DNA of 64,000 nt from Gaeumannomyces sp. JS-464. Taxonomy: Eukaryota > Ascomycota > Sordariomycetes > Magnaporthales > Magnaporthaceae. The notes under the pieces were generated by a model. The model saw only the letters and a program-made list of their open reading frames with translations. It did no database searches and was not told the origin of the DNA. This document shows positions 32,576 through 45,503 of this stretch, piece after piece. The stretch covers positions 11,365,501 through 11,429,500 of the forward strand of contig NGZR01000001.1 in NCBI GenBank assembly GCA_002197995.1, in the 5' to 3' direction. The position numbers were made by a program, and so were the translations under genes. The first letter of the stretch is position 1, and the number at the start of each line of letters is the position of its first letter.

Positions 32576-35418
32576 TGTGGTTTTGTTTTGGGAACTGAGG
32601 CGTTGTTAGAGTGGAAGTAGAAGGGAGGGTCACCAGGGAGATGGTCCGTACCAGTTGATGCTGTTCGAGGTTTGATAGTTAAGTGGTATGTGGTATGTGG
32701 TATGTGGTATGTGGTATGTGGTATGTGGTATGTGGTTTGCTTGGATTTTTTTGTTTTGTTGTAGCTAGGGGATTTCCCAAGATGTTTAGATGTATTGTTT
32801 TGGTGGTTGGTGTATAAGTGGCAGGAGTGCTTGTTTGGAGCTTTTGATAGCCGAGACGGGCTGAGGATATACAGCACCGATATGTTTATGAGACTTGTAG
32901 ATTGCTTGAGAGAGGATGGTAGAGTTAGAGGTGTGGTGGTGAGAACAAGGTTGAGATCTGGGGAGCAAGGCGACGACTTCTTTTATGTCCGCCAGGCGGC
33001 TATGGTCTTGGTGCGGCAGACGGTACACAATAGGTGTTGGCGCAGTACCAGTCACTCGGTCAGCCTGGTCTTCGACTTGGAGACCAAACTCCATGGCACC
33101 AAACACTGGGGATGGAGCTGGGAGGAAAGGCTGAGCGAGAGGAGAGGCTGAGTGGGTACCAAACGGCCATGCGACCTGGTTGGCCTCTTTGTCCCTCGCC
33201 AACAGATACATCGCATGACGGCGGAAGGGCTGTCTGGCCTCGAGCGGCCTATCATTGACTCATGTGGAGAGTCCTTTTGACATCATGGGATAAGTTTCCC
33301 CATACACAGCCCAGAAGAGTACCATATCGTTGTGGAAAGACGGGCGGCTACACAGCTGACCCTTTTATCTCGACATCGCTCCATCCGTCAGTGTACCTTC
33401 AACGTTGGCCGAGCCCCTGAGTGGCTTAGCCGCCGGCCGCACGTCTATTGGTCCACACAGACGCTGCATGAGCGGCCAAGAGGAGACCCAAAGAGATTGA
33501 GACCCGAATAGGAGACCCAAGATCATTCTTAAACGCACTCCCGAAAAGTCTCGGAGAAATTCGCCAGGAAATCGGCAGTGTAGAGCACCAAGAATGTCGG
33601 AATAATCAGCGCGAAAAGGATGGGAGAAAGGTAAGAGGGCCCGAATTTTCAAAAGCTGACGCCTGCCGCAGTAAGCATAGCCACTTATGCATAGCGGGAA
33701 TAGTGAAAAGCAGGCTGCCATGAAGAGGCAGCCTGTCCTGCCCTCCACCATGGTTGGTGTCTGCTCCTGTGTTGGAAGGGCTAGACTTGCCCACCATGCC
33801 AAATAATATTGATGCCAGCTATCAAAGCCCAGACACAAGGGTGTCCACGCTGCGTCGAAGGATCGCTACACCGACACGAAGGAGGATAACCCCAGTCCAA
33901 AGAACATGGGCATGAGAGATGGATATGAGCTCACTCGATCTCAAGTCAGAATGGAGTGTTACACATGGCGACAGTGGCCACGGGCGGTGGTGGCGGTGAC
34001 AGGCCATGTGATAGGTTAGGGAATGCCGATGACTGCGAGGCCAATAATGGAAGGGCTGGATGGCACCAGGGGAAAATGTGGTGGGACAACGGGCTGAGTC
34101 TAGTTGGCCAAGCTGTCGCTGTCCTGGCGGGAGACTAATGCTGAGCATGGCCCGGCCCGGTATTCTCGTGATCGGAGATTCTCGTCGGTGTGTGATGCTG
34201 CGTCTGGCACAAGTGACCGAGGATCCTGCTCAGGAGGGATCCAATGGAAAGAGCTCCCATCAGAACGGACCGATGCGTCCAGCCGTCCGGCTCGTCATCG
34301 AGTACCAACACTGCCTGGCGCGCACCCTCCTCGCTCACGGGAAAGGCACACCGAACCACGAACGATGCCGTCCCGGTGGTGTGGGTTGGGTTGGTGAATG
34401 ATGAAGCCTCCGAGGAACCACCTTGGCCATGATGGCGTTCGCCTGGCGGGCGCGTGCGCGTTTCAGGTATCGTGTGGATACCTCGACGATTCGACGGCTC
34501 GACGCAGAGTGTTGGTGGACACCCGAAAAAGAGATGGAGGCGAGGTGGCCCGGCCGTGCGCGGCCTCGAGGTGGGCCCCAACAGACTTTATTTCGAGGAG
34601 ACTGTCCGTCACGTGCGACCCGCAGTCTGCCACTCAAAAGGTTCCAGCGCTCTGGGACTGTAAGCGCCGGGCAGCGCTGGTCGCCGGCCGAGAGACACAC
34701 GGCGCGAATTATCTGCGGCGGCCTTGTGTTTAGACCGGCCAACGGAGATTCGCCGACTTGACCGTTGCGTGTTTCGGCCGGCGAAGCAAGCCGACCCCCG
34801 CGACGCCGACGCATGCGCGCTAGCCATGCATGTTTTGTTTTTTTCTCCATCCACTAAAGGGACAGGTACGTAATGGGTGCCCCGCGCAGCTCTGGGATTC
34901 GGCCGCGGCGATGGTTATGGATGGCAATGCGGAGGGGAGATGGCGCAGATCGAGGGTTGCATACGAAAAATACGTGCCGACAACACTGGAAGGTGGGTCC
35001 CCATATTCTCAAGTCTCAACCCAGGCGATCGGGTTCCCCGTTCATCAGGGTCCGCAATCCATCGTACAGCGTAAAGAGGCAAAGAGACAGGGTGGGGAAG
35101 ATTGCGCAACAAGAGCCTGGGCGTATCGCGTACCGCGTAATTTGGCGCAACTGCCCGGACAGCGGGCATTGAACAAAGCCGACGGCAACGCTACGCTGAA
35201 GGATAAAACGACCAGCTGCTGTCAAGAAGCCTCGACATCGCCGACTAGAAAAAAGCTGTCGTCGCACAGCCTGCCGCTGCTGAACCTCTGGTCTTCATTT
35301 TGCAGTAGTTCCTCTTCTTAATTCGCGTCGTCTCCCCTTCGTCTCCCAGACTCAGCAGCAGACCAAGGGCCACGGAACAGCAGCGTCGCCACCACAAAAA
35401 CACCAGAGCGTGTCCAAG
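32576..35418. other. Divergent intergenic region between the zinc-ribbon gene and S1P lyase
   Basis: About 2.8 kb, presumably both promoters. Apart from the heptanucleotide repeat at 32683-32738 I see no gene, tRNA or mobile element. Frames up to about 170 codons occur on both strands but match nothing I recognise. Confidence 0.5.
32683..32738. repeat. Heptanucleotide tandem repeat (GTGGTAT)8
   Basis: Seven perfect copies of GTGGTAT followed by one variant copy (GTGGTTT). It lies in the presumed promoter of the zinc-ribbon gene. Confidence 0.95.
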
Positions 35419-37365
35419 ATGCCGGGCACGTCGCGCATACCCCAGAGCTTGAGGGACAGCCTCAGCAATGTCAAGAGGAGGAGCCCGAGCAGTCCAATGC
35501 AGCTGCTCAATGTCGACCTGTGAGTAGCCAGCCAAAAGCGCGGCCGTGGCCGAGGAGAGATACCATCCGCCGTCTCATGACCACTGCGTGACCCGGGGCC
35601 TGGACGCCGATTGGCCAGCGACCTCCCGGCTAGATAGAGGGATAGATGGACTGACAGGCCTTCTGATACTTTCCCTCCAGACTCCGCAACATAATATTCA
35701 TCCTCTTCTGCCTACGGTGGACGCGGCGCGCATTCTGGCAGCTCCGCGGACGGGGCCCCATCGGCAGCCTCATCGAGCTGTACGCCGCGTTGCGCGTGAC
35801 CGCCTACGGCTGGTTCCTGCGCGCGCCGGGAGTGCGCTCCAAGGTGCGCGCTCAGGTCGACGAGGCCGTCGGAAAGCTGAGCACCAAGATGGTGCCCGCC
35901 ATGGCCACGCGCCACCTGGCACTGCCCAAGGAGGGCTGGACCGAGGAGGCCGTCCGCACCGAGCTCGAGAGCCTCGCAAACATGGACCACACCCGCTGGG
36001 AGGACGGCTACGTGTCGGGCGCCGTCTACCACGGCGAGGACTCGCTGCTGCGCCTGCAGACCGAGGCCTACGGCAAGTTCACCGTCGCCAACCCCATCCA
36101 CCCAGACGTCTTCCCGGGAGTCCGCAAGATGGAGGCCGAGGTCGTTGCCATGGTCCTGTCGCTCTTCAGCGCCCCCGTCGGCGCCGCCGGCTGCACCACC
36201 AGCGGAGGCACCGAGAGCATCCTGATGGCCGTCCTGAGCGCCCGCCAGAAGGCCTACAACGAGAGGGGTGTCACTGAGCCCGAGATGTGAGTTCCCCACG
36301 TGTTTTTTTTTTTTTTTCCCATGTGCCAATGCTTGACGGCGGCAAATACTGACCTCCCGCCTTTTCCCCAGGATCATCCCCGAGACCGCCCACACTGCCT
36401 TCCGCAAGGCGGCCGACTACTTCAAGATCAAGCTGCACCTCGTGGCCTGCCCGGCGCCCAACTACCAGGTCGACGTCTCCAGCGTCGCGCGCCTCATCAA
36501 CCCCAACACCGTCATCCTCGTCGGCTCGGCCCCCAACTTCCCGCACGGCATCATCGACGACATCGCCGCCCTGTCGCGCCTGGCCCTCCGCCGCCGCATC
36601 CCGCTGCACGTCGACTGCTGCCTCGGCTCCTTCCTGGTCCCCTTCCTCGAGCGCGCCGGGTTCGAGACGCAGCCGTTCGACTTCCGCCTCAAGGGCGTCA
36701 CCTCCATCAGCTGCGACACCCACAAGTATGGCTTCGCGCCCAAGGGCAACAGCACCGTCTTGTACCGCACCGCCGAGCTGCGCAAGTACCAGTACTTCGT
36801 CAGTCCTGACTGGTCCGGCGGCGTCTACGCCTCCCCCGGCGTCGCCGGCTCCCGCCCCGGCGCCCTCATTGCCGGGTGCTGGGCCAGCCTCATGTCGGTC
36901 GGCGAGTCGGGCTACCTCGAGGGCTGCGTCGAGATTGTGGGCGCGGCCAAGCGCCTGGCCGACCGCATCGCGTCCTCGCCCGTGCTGGCCGCCGAGCTCG
37001 AGGTCATGGGCAAGCCCCTGGTCTCGGTCGTGGCCTTTAGGGCCCGCAACCTCAACATCTACGACATCGCTGACGCCATGTCGGAGCGCGGCTGGCACCT
37101 CAACGCCCTCCAGAACCCGCCCGCCATGCACGTCGCATTCACGAAGCCCACCGCCGCCGCCTGGGAGCGCCTCGCCGCCGACCTCGAGGCCGCCGTCGAG
37201 GCCGAGCGCGAGAAGGAGCGCGCCCGCATCGCCGAGGGCAAGGGCGCCAAGGGCACCGCCGTCGGGGACGCCGCGGCGCTCTATGGCGTTGCCGGCAGCC
37301 TGCCCAACAAGAGCGTCGTCGTCGACCTGGCCACCGGCTTCCTGGACCTCCTGTACAAGGCATAG
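35419..37365 (+). CDS. DPL1: Sphingosine-1-phosphate lyase
   Basis: PLP-dependent ER-membrane enzyme that cleaves long-chain base phosphates to a fatty aldehyde and phosphoethanolamine, the exit step of sphingolipid breakdown. Exons are 35419-35519, 35681-36284 and 36372-37365, with introns GTGAGT...CTCCAG and GTGAGT...CCCAG. The frame is unbroken, about 566 residues, the usual length. After the N-terminus comes a membrane anchor (LLRNIIFILFCLRW). Family blocks are HTRWEDGYVSGAVYHG, KFTVANPIHPDVFPGVRKMEAEVV, TSGGTESILMAVL, HVDCCLGSF and the PLP lysine in SCDTHKYGFAPKG. SPDWSGGVYASPGVAGSRPG is typical too. The start at 35419 gives an in-phase junction with exon 2. Confidence 0.95.
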
Positions 37366-38540
37366 GGGGCCAGTGCGTTGTGGAGTTGTGGTAGATAGGA
37401 AAAGCTGTGTTTTCGGCGCTGTGATTGGTGCGACTCGGGACGCGGTTGGTTCACATGCTGCAGTCGAGGGGACAGGGGTGATGCCGTCTCCTTCCGTCCT
37501 CCCCTTTTCTCCTTGATCCATTTTTTTTTATATCTGAAATGGTCACATAGCCACTGGTTTGTCGCTTAGACACTTCTCCTTTTTGTTGTTTCATACTGTG
37601 TACCTATTTTTTTTTTTTTTTTTTTTTTTCATTTGTGTCTGGGTCTCCAGCATCACAGCGGCGTTTTCTTGGGTTATTTCAAGGGCATATGTGATCTGGT
37701 AGCCTGTCATATTCCCTTCCTTTGTCCTTGCTTTTACCACCATGATTTTATCCGAAACGCTGCATTTCAGCATCCAAAATGCATCATATAGCTGCCACTA
37801 GGTTGGTGAGGATAAGGCGTCGTGGCTCGGCATCGACCATCACACACTCGTCTCAATGCGTGCTTGAACATGTTGCCGGCTTGACCTTTTCAGAGGCAAG
37901 AAAACCATGCGTCCGTGTTGTGCTCGCCGGTCAAATCTTTCGATTTCATGTTTTGTTTTTGTTCCCCCCCTGTACTTCATCTTATTTCGAAATGGGATCC
38001 AATAAAACCCTCCGAACCAAAAACGCGCTAGTTTCCCCGTGAATGCCCATGTCATAAAGATTTAAGACATCAAAAAAAGAGCGTACATCCGTCCATCCTA
38101 CCCGCCATGACTTTCCCAGCTGGGAACCTAGAAAGAAAATAAGGAAATAAATATAGACATATAATAGAGGCAGTAGGCAAAAAAAAAAAAAACAAAAAAA
38201 AAAAAAGAGCATAAGTAGAAAGAAAAAGTCCTCGAGGTTCCATTCCGTACCTCCAGGCAGAAAACCTACCTACCCACCCGCACCGCCCGACCAAAAGCCC
38301 CAGCAAGCGCAAGCACATACATACCGTACACGTCATCTGCACCTCCCCATGGCCAGGAACAGCTCACAGCTCACTCTCATCCCGCGCAGAGTAGGGGCTG
38401 CTGGGCCGGTTGACCATGCTCTCGACGTCGCCGACCTGCCTCCTCTCAATGACCTCTAGACTCTTCAGCCGCTTTTGGAGTCGATATCTCAACGGAAGCG
38501 TCAATCCTTGGGACGGGCGGTCCCTCATGACTGCTAATTG
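37366..38540. other. Convergent 3' intergenic region between DPL1 and PDK
   Basis: About 1.2 kb with homopolymers: a T-run of about 23 at 37607-37629 and A-rich runs at 38180-38207. The region is AT-richer than the flanking coding sequence. No gene supported. Confidence 0.6.
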
Positions 38541-40126
38541 CTATTGCAGAGGCTCCGACGAGCTGGAGAGGCGGTTCAGGTGGAGGTACACGTCCGTGCC
38601 ATAGCTGGAGGAGACGGGTAGTGTTCGTCAGTATAGAAGAAAATCCGACTGCAAGAGCTGCATGCAGAAATAAAGTCACATACCCTTCCATGGATATCAG
38701 CTTCAGGTCGCCGCCGAAATACCTCGCATACAGCCGCGATATGGGCAAGCCGTAGCCGAAACCGGCCATGGGCGCCTTGAAGTCGTTCTTGTCAAAGTCC
38801 GGGTCCAGGTTCGGGGTGCGATCGACGGTGGTGTACATGTAGGTCCAGACAAGCGGGATGGCACTCCTCGGGATGCCGCCGCCCTCGTCCGTGATCTTGA
38901 TGGTGATGTCCTCCTTGCCCTCGGCCACGATGACCTTTGTGACGGGAAACTCCTGCTTGTCCTGGCCGTGCGTCTCGACGACGGCGCGCAGCGAGTTCTT
39001 GAGCGTCTCAAAGAGCATGTGCGACAGGTGGCCGGGAACGTACATGAAGTTGAGGTCCGGGTTGCACACGAGCTGCACGCGGGGCGCCTCGAACAGGCCG
39101 TAGTGGTCCTCGCACACGAAGCGCGCGTTCTCGATGGCCTCCTGGGCGAGGTCGCGCACGTTTGTCTTTGTGCAGATGATGCCCACGTACGTCGGGTCGC
39201 GGTAGTGGCTCTGGTCCGTCAGCGCAATGTGCTGGCCGATCAGCATGCGGATGCCGATGCGCGACATGTAGAAGCGGTCCAGGAATGACTGGATGTTGTT
39301 GTCGATCTGCATGCGCTGCCGCTGCCGCTTGTACTCGAGGATGCCCTGCGCCATCGTTGTCACCACGCCGTCGTGCCGCCTCTTGATCTTATGAAGGGTC
39401 TGCGCGAATTTCTGGTTGTATAGCTGCAGCTCGGGGGCCAGTCCCCGTAGTCGTCCACCATGGCAAAGTATCTCCTCGCGGCCGCCGGCTTCTTGCCCCA
39501 CCCATTATTTCCGTTGTGATTGTGTGTATGTTGCGAGTTGTATATGCCCTCCTCGATGCTCGGGTTCGGGGTCGCCTCGGACAGCATTTGCGCCGTCTTG
39601 GTCCTCGCGGGCTTCATCAGTCTTTCTTTTACAGGCTTCTCTAGCTTTGGCCTTGGGAGAACGGTTGATTTCCTGCGCGCGCGGGGTTCAAAATTGGTCG
39701 GTCGGTCAGTCAAAGAACGAAGGAGGTCAAATAACAGGGTTTTCACGAGCCTGTGGCACTCGGTCATACCTCAAACGACTGCGCATACCAGTCCAGCACC
39801 CGCTTCACCGACGGCATCTCGTTTAGGCCGTCCGGCAAGCTGTCGAGCTCTTGGACGCGGTGCGCCAGGCGGATGGGAAGCTCCTCGGCGAGAAACTGGG
39901 AGGCGCGGAACAGGGTGCCTGTGCGGACGGGCGGCGGAGGCAGGGGCCGATGGGTCAGCGCATGCGGGCGGCGGATATGTGCAGGGAGATCAGACAGCCC
40001 ACTAGACATACCTACTGACGGCTTCTCGCCGAATTGGACCATCTGGCGCAAGCTCACGCCGGTTGCTGGGAAGCTGGCGTAGTGCCTGATGGTGTCCATC
40101 AACCTCTCCGTCTTCTTCCACGACAT
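38541..40126 (-). CDS. Mitochondrial pyruvate dehydrogenase kinase (two compensating frame changes)
   Basis: Phosphorylates and switches off the pyruvate dehydrogenase E1-alpha subunit. Exons: 40012-40126 (MSWKKTERLMDTIRHYASFP), 39770-39918 (GTLFRASQFLAEELPIRLAHRVQELDSLP), 38684-39672 and 38541-38604. Signature blocks are the histidine-box-like FLDRFYMSRIGIRMLIGQHIAL, the N-box (HMLFETLKNSLRAVVE), G1 box (KITDEGGGIP) and G2 box (GFGYGLPISRLYARYFGGDLKLISMEG). The last exon restores YGTDVYLHLNRL before the stop. In exon 3 the frame changes near 39668 and returns near 39435, where CCCCC stands in place of the expected six Cs in the WPPE motif. Family-like sequence lies on both sides, so small indel errors are likely. 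Confidence 0.9.
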
Positions 40127-43100
40127 TTTGGGCGAGAGAGCCGGCAGCTCGGTCGACGGATGGGAGAGGAAGGTGGGTTGGGGTGTCTCCCCAGTCAGGA
40201 TGTGCAAGGTTGACGACGGCAGAAAAGCAAAAGACAGAACAAAACAACAACAGTTTGTGCACTCGGATGCGAAAATGCCGGTCGTTGGCGCGGCGTCCGT
40301 GTCCGTGGTCGGGTTGACTCAACCCCAGGGCGGGCGGTGGTGGTGGCTATTAGCGGGATTGACGTGGGACCGACCTGGCAGAGCTCACAGGCGGTGCGGG
40401 AGGTGTTGCCGAGACCGAGGCTATGGGGTCGCGGACGCACGGCAGGCGACAGGCCAGCCACTGGCAGTGCAGCGCTGGGGCAATGACGCAAGGGGCCTGG
40501 CTCGATCGAGGCCTGCTGGCGGCAGTGGTGCGGCACCCGCCCGCGCTGATGTTATTTTTTCTGCAGCTCCCCCGCAATTGCTAGAAGCGGGCAGCCTGAG
40601 CGACGGACGAGAGAATAACAAGAAGTCAATTGACGGGTTGCAAGGCGCTCGGTATCAAGACTCCAAGGGTGCTCGAGGAACAGCACGTCGAGGGACAACG
40701 ATGGGATTCAAGGTTGGTGGAGCGAGTTCTGGCTTGTCCAGCAGTCGAGCTCTTGTGACAGCGGCACATCTGGTGCTCCTCTCTGCCCGCCGCAGTGGCT
40801 CCATCTAGCTCCAATGCCGAACCAGGCCCAGCAAAGTTCCCCACATTTCGGGCCAGCTCGGGGGAGAGCTTGAGGCCACTTCATGTCGATGAGCTGATGA
40901 TGAGAGCCCAGGCCAACCAAGCCGGGCGAATTTCACAAGTCATTTGATGGCCGATCAGGCAACACCGCCCGAGGGCTATGTGGTTTTTGCTGTCGGCTCC
41001 TGCAGCTGTCTGGAATATCCGCTGCCCGTTGCACGCCATCGAAATTGGCACTTGACCGTTTTCGTCCTCGGATTCACGCCTGACAGCTGCGGCTCCTGAG
41101 CTTCTCAAAAACCCACCTAGCCATGTGATACTTGGCCTGACACCTGCACCAAGACCGCGGATGAGTCTCAGACTTTCCAGACGTCGGGTATCCCCGCAAA
41201 CGGTCATGACGCGTGAGTTGGCCGCGGCGCCCAGGGCAGGGCCACAAACACAAAAGGGGCCGTCTCCAGAGAGAAAAGTTAGGGGCTGGTTGTTTTCTTC
41301 TTGTGCGCACTCTCAAGAAGCCCTCGTCTTACTCAAACCCATGGGCCTCAATCTTTTTGGTGAGCTGACCCTAGCGCTTCTCTTTCCGCTAACGCCTCCT
41401 AAGGTTATGACGCCGGGCAACGCGAACTTGGAGCCGTCGAGGAGGTCAATTTCCTCTCTGATCTAATTCCGCTCATACAAATGAGGAAGGTAACGGTGCT
41501 CCCTCCACCCAGTAAGGGGCTCTTTAAACCACCTACTCTTCAGAGGCGGCTTTATTAGAGGCCCTTCGGGTCCTCAATTCCGCCCACCATGTATCAGAGC
41601 CTGCGCTCGCGTACCAGGCCCACTCACCAGACTTGTTATCAGTTCGAGGGCCTGACACAGGGAGAGTAGGCACGACTCTGGCCTGTGCACGTCGATGGCA
41701 TAGTAGGACCACCCATCTTGACGTAATGGAGAACTTGGGGATACGTCTTTGCTGCGTCAGGGCCTGGCGGCTGCGCGGGGGTGCCGAGTCCCACAGCCCG
41801 GCCTCAACCCGAAACATCGGGACATGGACAGCCACAGTGCGTTTTGTAGACACCAGGGCTCGGGCTTCCGGGATTCTTCCGCGATCCATCTCGTCCGGGC
41901 AGCCGGTAAGTTGTGGCCCATGTTCCCGGCGTCACTCCGCATCTCAGCGGCACATCATGCTGCCGTGTGGGGGCCACACGGGGCTGACATTGGCCCCCAC
42001 TACTGGCGCTGTGATCGTCCGGCATTGCTGTTGTCGGAGCTGGCTGAGCGGTGCTGTGGCAGCCCGTCTGGGTGTCTGCCTCGAACGCTCAGATGCTGGT
42101 CGGGCACGCAGTTCAACGTTGCTTGCGTACTAGACGCTTCAAAGGTCGGGCGGGCGCGACGCTCGCCTAACCGACGGTGGAAGAGCCACAACGCCCCCCC
42201 GACTCAAGAACCTGGATCACCTTGAATGGGACCGCCGGAAGCCACCCGCGGCCCCATAGCAATGTGACCTTAACAAGCACCTGAGAACCTCATCTCATGA
42301 TCGATCGGGAGTTTTGGGAACAGAGCCAAGACAGACGGATGGGGATACGTCGGAGCTAGGATAACGATGCCAGCATTACAGGCACATAATACCTCGATGC
42401 ACTCCACGCACAAGGAGAATAACAGCCTCAACACGAGATGGTGGGCTCGACCACGCACCGCATAAGCGGGAAATGCAAACTGCCATCATTCCTGCAGCCA
42501 GGGACCCGTTCTGGTGGTGGGGGAAGAGGAGACTGCCCGCAGAGAGATGTGACTCTGAGAGCTCGCAGCTGGAGCTGCTGCCATTGGAGCTGACCGCCAG
42601 ATGGAGCCCCTGATTCGACGGTGCCTGGATTGGGCACTAGGCGCGAGCTCCCGACAGGGGGTGCCGTGTCAGGTGCGCCGCCATTGGCCAGGCCCCCCGC
42701 CGAGCTGGGGCGGTTAGGCGGTGACAGCTGGCTGGGCTGACAGCTCCAGCAATCAATTGGCTACGGGCCTTCCCGGCGCCAGGAGCCTGACCGCCTCGTT
42801 GTCGTTTCTGGACCATCTCTGGAGACACTCGGACGCTTTGGGCAGGCGTTGAAACTCTCGCGTGGCATATTTTGATCGTGGCATCCCGCAGGCGTGGCAG
42901 TCGAGCGTGGCATCCTCTCGAGCAAAGTGGCAAGGGAGCCGTGGTTTAAGTGAGGGGAACCCGGAAGTGGAGGAGCGAGTGGCCCATAAAGAAAAACGCA
43001 CCATCCGTCGCAAGGAGTCCCGATCATTGATATTCCCGTGTCTCTGCAATCCCAAGTTTGCTTTTCTCCATGTCTCTCCAGGCAGACCCGAGGTCATCTC

Positions 43101-43245
43101 CCATTCTTCCATGGAGCTTCTACGCATCATAATATTTCTACACACATTAATATTGCTACACACATTCCCACAGCCTCTGTGCTACACACCCTCGTACCTT
43201 CTCACATCCATCCTCTGTATAATATCACAGCACCAGCCCTCCAAC
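40127..43245. other. Large divergent intergenic region between PDK and the FHA-like kinase
   Basis: About 3.1 kb. Frames of 100-240 codons occur but look like random translations. A long upstream extension of the kinase frame (from 42862) has no family sequence and is better read as 5' leader. No repeat or RNA gene recognised. Confidence 0.5.
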
Positions 43246-45503
43246 ATGGCACGTCCCGTGCATAGGGAAACGCTCTTCCACCTCGAGCCGAGGGACGACG
43301 AGACAGCAAGAGCGATGCGCGCACACCCAGAAAACGCCAGCTTCATCTCCATGAGCCGCAAGGGCACACCATCACTAGAGATAGGATACCACGTCTCCTC
43401 GCGACCCCGCGGCGGCAGAGTCATCGCCAGGGTGGGCCGCGACGCAGACATTTGCTTCCCCACCAGGGCAGACGTGGCAGAGGTCCACATCGCCTTCGAG
43501 GTCCACCCCGTCTCGCGCGCCATCCTGCTCTGCATCCGCGCCTCCAACAGGCGGTCTGTCACGGTCGAGCCCCACGGCATCCGGGAGGACGGCGACGTGC
43601 GCCAGATCGTCATCGAGCCGCCCGAGGAGCCTAAGATCACCATCGGGACCGGCGCCCGCGCCCTGCGGTTCAAGGTGCGCTGGCACGGCGGCGGCGGCGT
43701 CGGCACCGCCGCCGCCGTCGACAGGGGCTTCGAGGCCGCCGAGGCGCGCGCCGTGGTCCCGCGCTGGCTCAAGACGGTCGACGAGGGCGACCAGGACATC
43801 TGGTCCTGGTACGACACGCGCATGCCGCCCAAGATCGGCTGCATCGTCCGCGACGCCGTCAAGAGGGGGTTCATGGGCGAGGGCACGTACGGCGCCGTCT
43901 TCGAGGCCGTCGACCGCGACTCGGGCCACCCCATCGCGCTCAAGGCCGTCCGGCCGCGGACCGAGTACGAAAGGGAATGTCTGAAAAGGGAAATCAAGAC
44001 CATGTCTTCCCTCTCACACGTAAATGCCCCCTGAGTTCTATCCTTTTGTGGTACTAACATCCTTTTCACATTTCCAATCTCCTTCCGCCTCTTCTTCGTT
44101 TCCAACCATCTTCGCCTTTAAAACCTCCCTCTATAGTTAGACGGGAGTGCCAAGCACCGGGGCGACTAGGTCGCTAGCAATTTTTTTTTCGACACCGTCT
44201 CAACGTTTCCGGCATCGTCTCCGACGTTAGCAGCCACTTTAGAACACAGCAGTTCACCCTTTCTCGGCTTACTCGTTTCCTCTCACTTCCTGACTCTTCG
44301 ATCTCATTCTGTCATTGATTGCATTGCTGTCTATACCGGTTTACATTCTTGTCCTGTACTGTTCATAGTGTGCTGATTTTGTTTCGCAAATAAGCCTTTT
44401 ATCATAGATTTCCTAGGCTACAAGGGGGATCCGTCAGACTTTTCGCAGCCCGAGATTGGGATCTTCATGCCTCTCCGGACGGGCAGCCTGCGGTCGCTTC
44501 TACCAATACCCAAGCGGGAAGAGAACGCCATCCTCAACGCGGTGGGAGAACAAATGTTCTCCGCTCTCGACTATCTCTCAGCTCGCGGCCTCTGCCACCG
44601 AGACGTCAAAGCCCGGCAAACATCCTCTACGACGTCGGCGACGACGGCAACTACACGTTCCAGCTGGCCGACTTTGGACTCGCCAACTGGCAGAGCGACA
44701 CCACATCCTTCTGCGGGACCAAGGTGTTCACGGCGCCCGAGCTGCACTGCGGGCAGCATCGCCAGTCGCACAAGATGGACATGTGGTCGCTCCTGGTCAC
44801 CATGATCAGCCTCGTCGGGGCGTCGCGGTTCGACGAGGAGGAGCTCGGCCGGAAGCCCCACTCGGCCATCGTCGAGTACGTCCTCGCCACGACGGCCCAG
44901 CACCTGCCCTTCCTGGAGCCCATGGCCCGCGTCGACCCGGACAACAGGGCCTCGGCCGCCCAGATGCTCGTCGCCTACTTCCGCGGCAAGGGGCTGGCGA
45001 CGAGCCGCCACCTGGTCGGCCCCATCCCGGAGGTGGACACCGGCTCGCCCGCCTGCTGTGTCGAGGCCCACACCCCTCATCGGACCGTGAGCACCCGGAT
45101 GGTGACCCGGAGCGCCGCATCACGGAGCTCAGCCTCGAGCAGGACCACCGGGAGCCCGCTCTCGAGCCCAGCCTCAAGCGAAGCGTCAAGCGCCGCTGGC
45201 CCGAGCGCTTCTAGCACCAGCGGCCGGAGTGCCGCCACCAGCACCTCGACGAGCACGTCCACGACGGGTTCGGCCCCCAACGTCTCGTGCACACAGTCGC
45301 AACTCCCCGACGCCGAACCAGAACAGCCCATCACCAGGTCGCCCGTGGAGCAAACGTCGCCGTCGCAGCGCTGGGGGTCCAGCGGAAGAATCACAAAAAC
45401 ACGGTCACCTAGAGTCCGCGATCGTGAGCACCGTCGTCAGATATCGCGCGTCTCGCGAGCCATCAGGAACTCGCCCCGAGATCTGGAAAACCACTCGGGC
45501 TGA
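43246..45503 (+). CDS. Serine/threonine protein kinase with FHA-like N-terminus (frame break in the catalytic loop)
   Basis: Residues ~1-150 show an FHA-like beta arrangement (ISMSRKGTPSLEIGYHV ... RVIARVGRDADICFP ... ASNRRSVTVEPHG), though the match is weak. The kinase domain starts at FMGEGTYGAVFEAVDR, the Gly-rich loop, followed by IALKAV with the ATP lysine. A 375-nt intron (44020-44394) joins MSSLSH to PFIIDFLGYKG. The catalytic loop CHRDVK is followed by a frame change at about 44612-44625, after which NILYDVG, LADFGLANW (DFG), FCGTKVFTAPELH and DMWSLLVTMISL follow. The C-terminal ~150 residues are Ser/Thr-rich and disordered. HRD, DFG and APE are all present, so an active kinase is expected once the frame is resolved. 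An Rad53/Dun1-like checkpoint role is only a guess from the domain order. Confidence 0.78.

Noticed and set aside
35712..36407. 231-codon minus-strand frame opposite S1P lyase
   Set aside because: Shadow of a strongly supported gene on the other strand.
42862..43245. In-frame N-terminal extension of the kinase
   Set aside because: Translation lacks family character and contains leader-like sequence; the ATG at 43246 begins the coherent protein.
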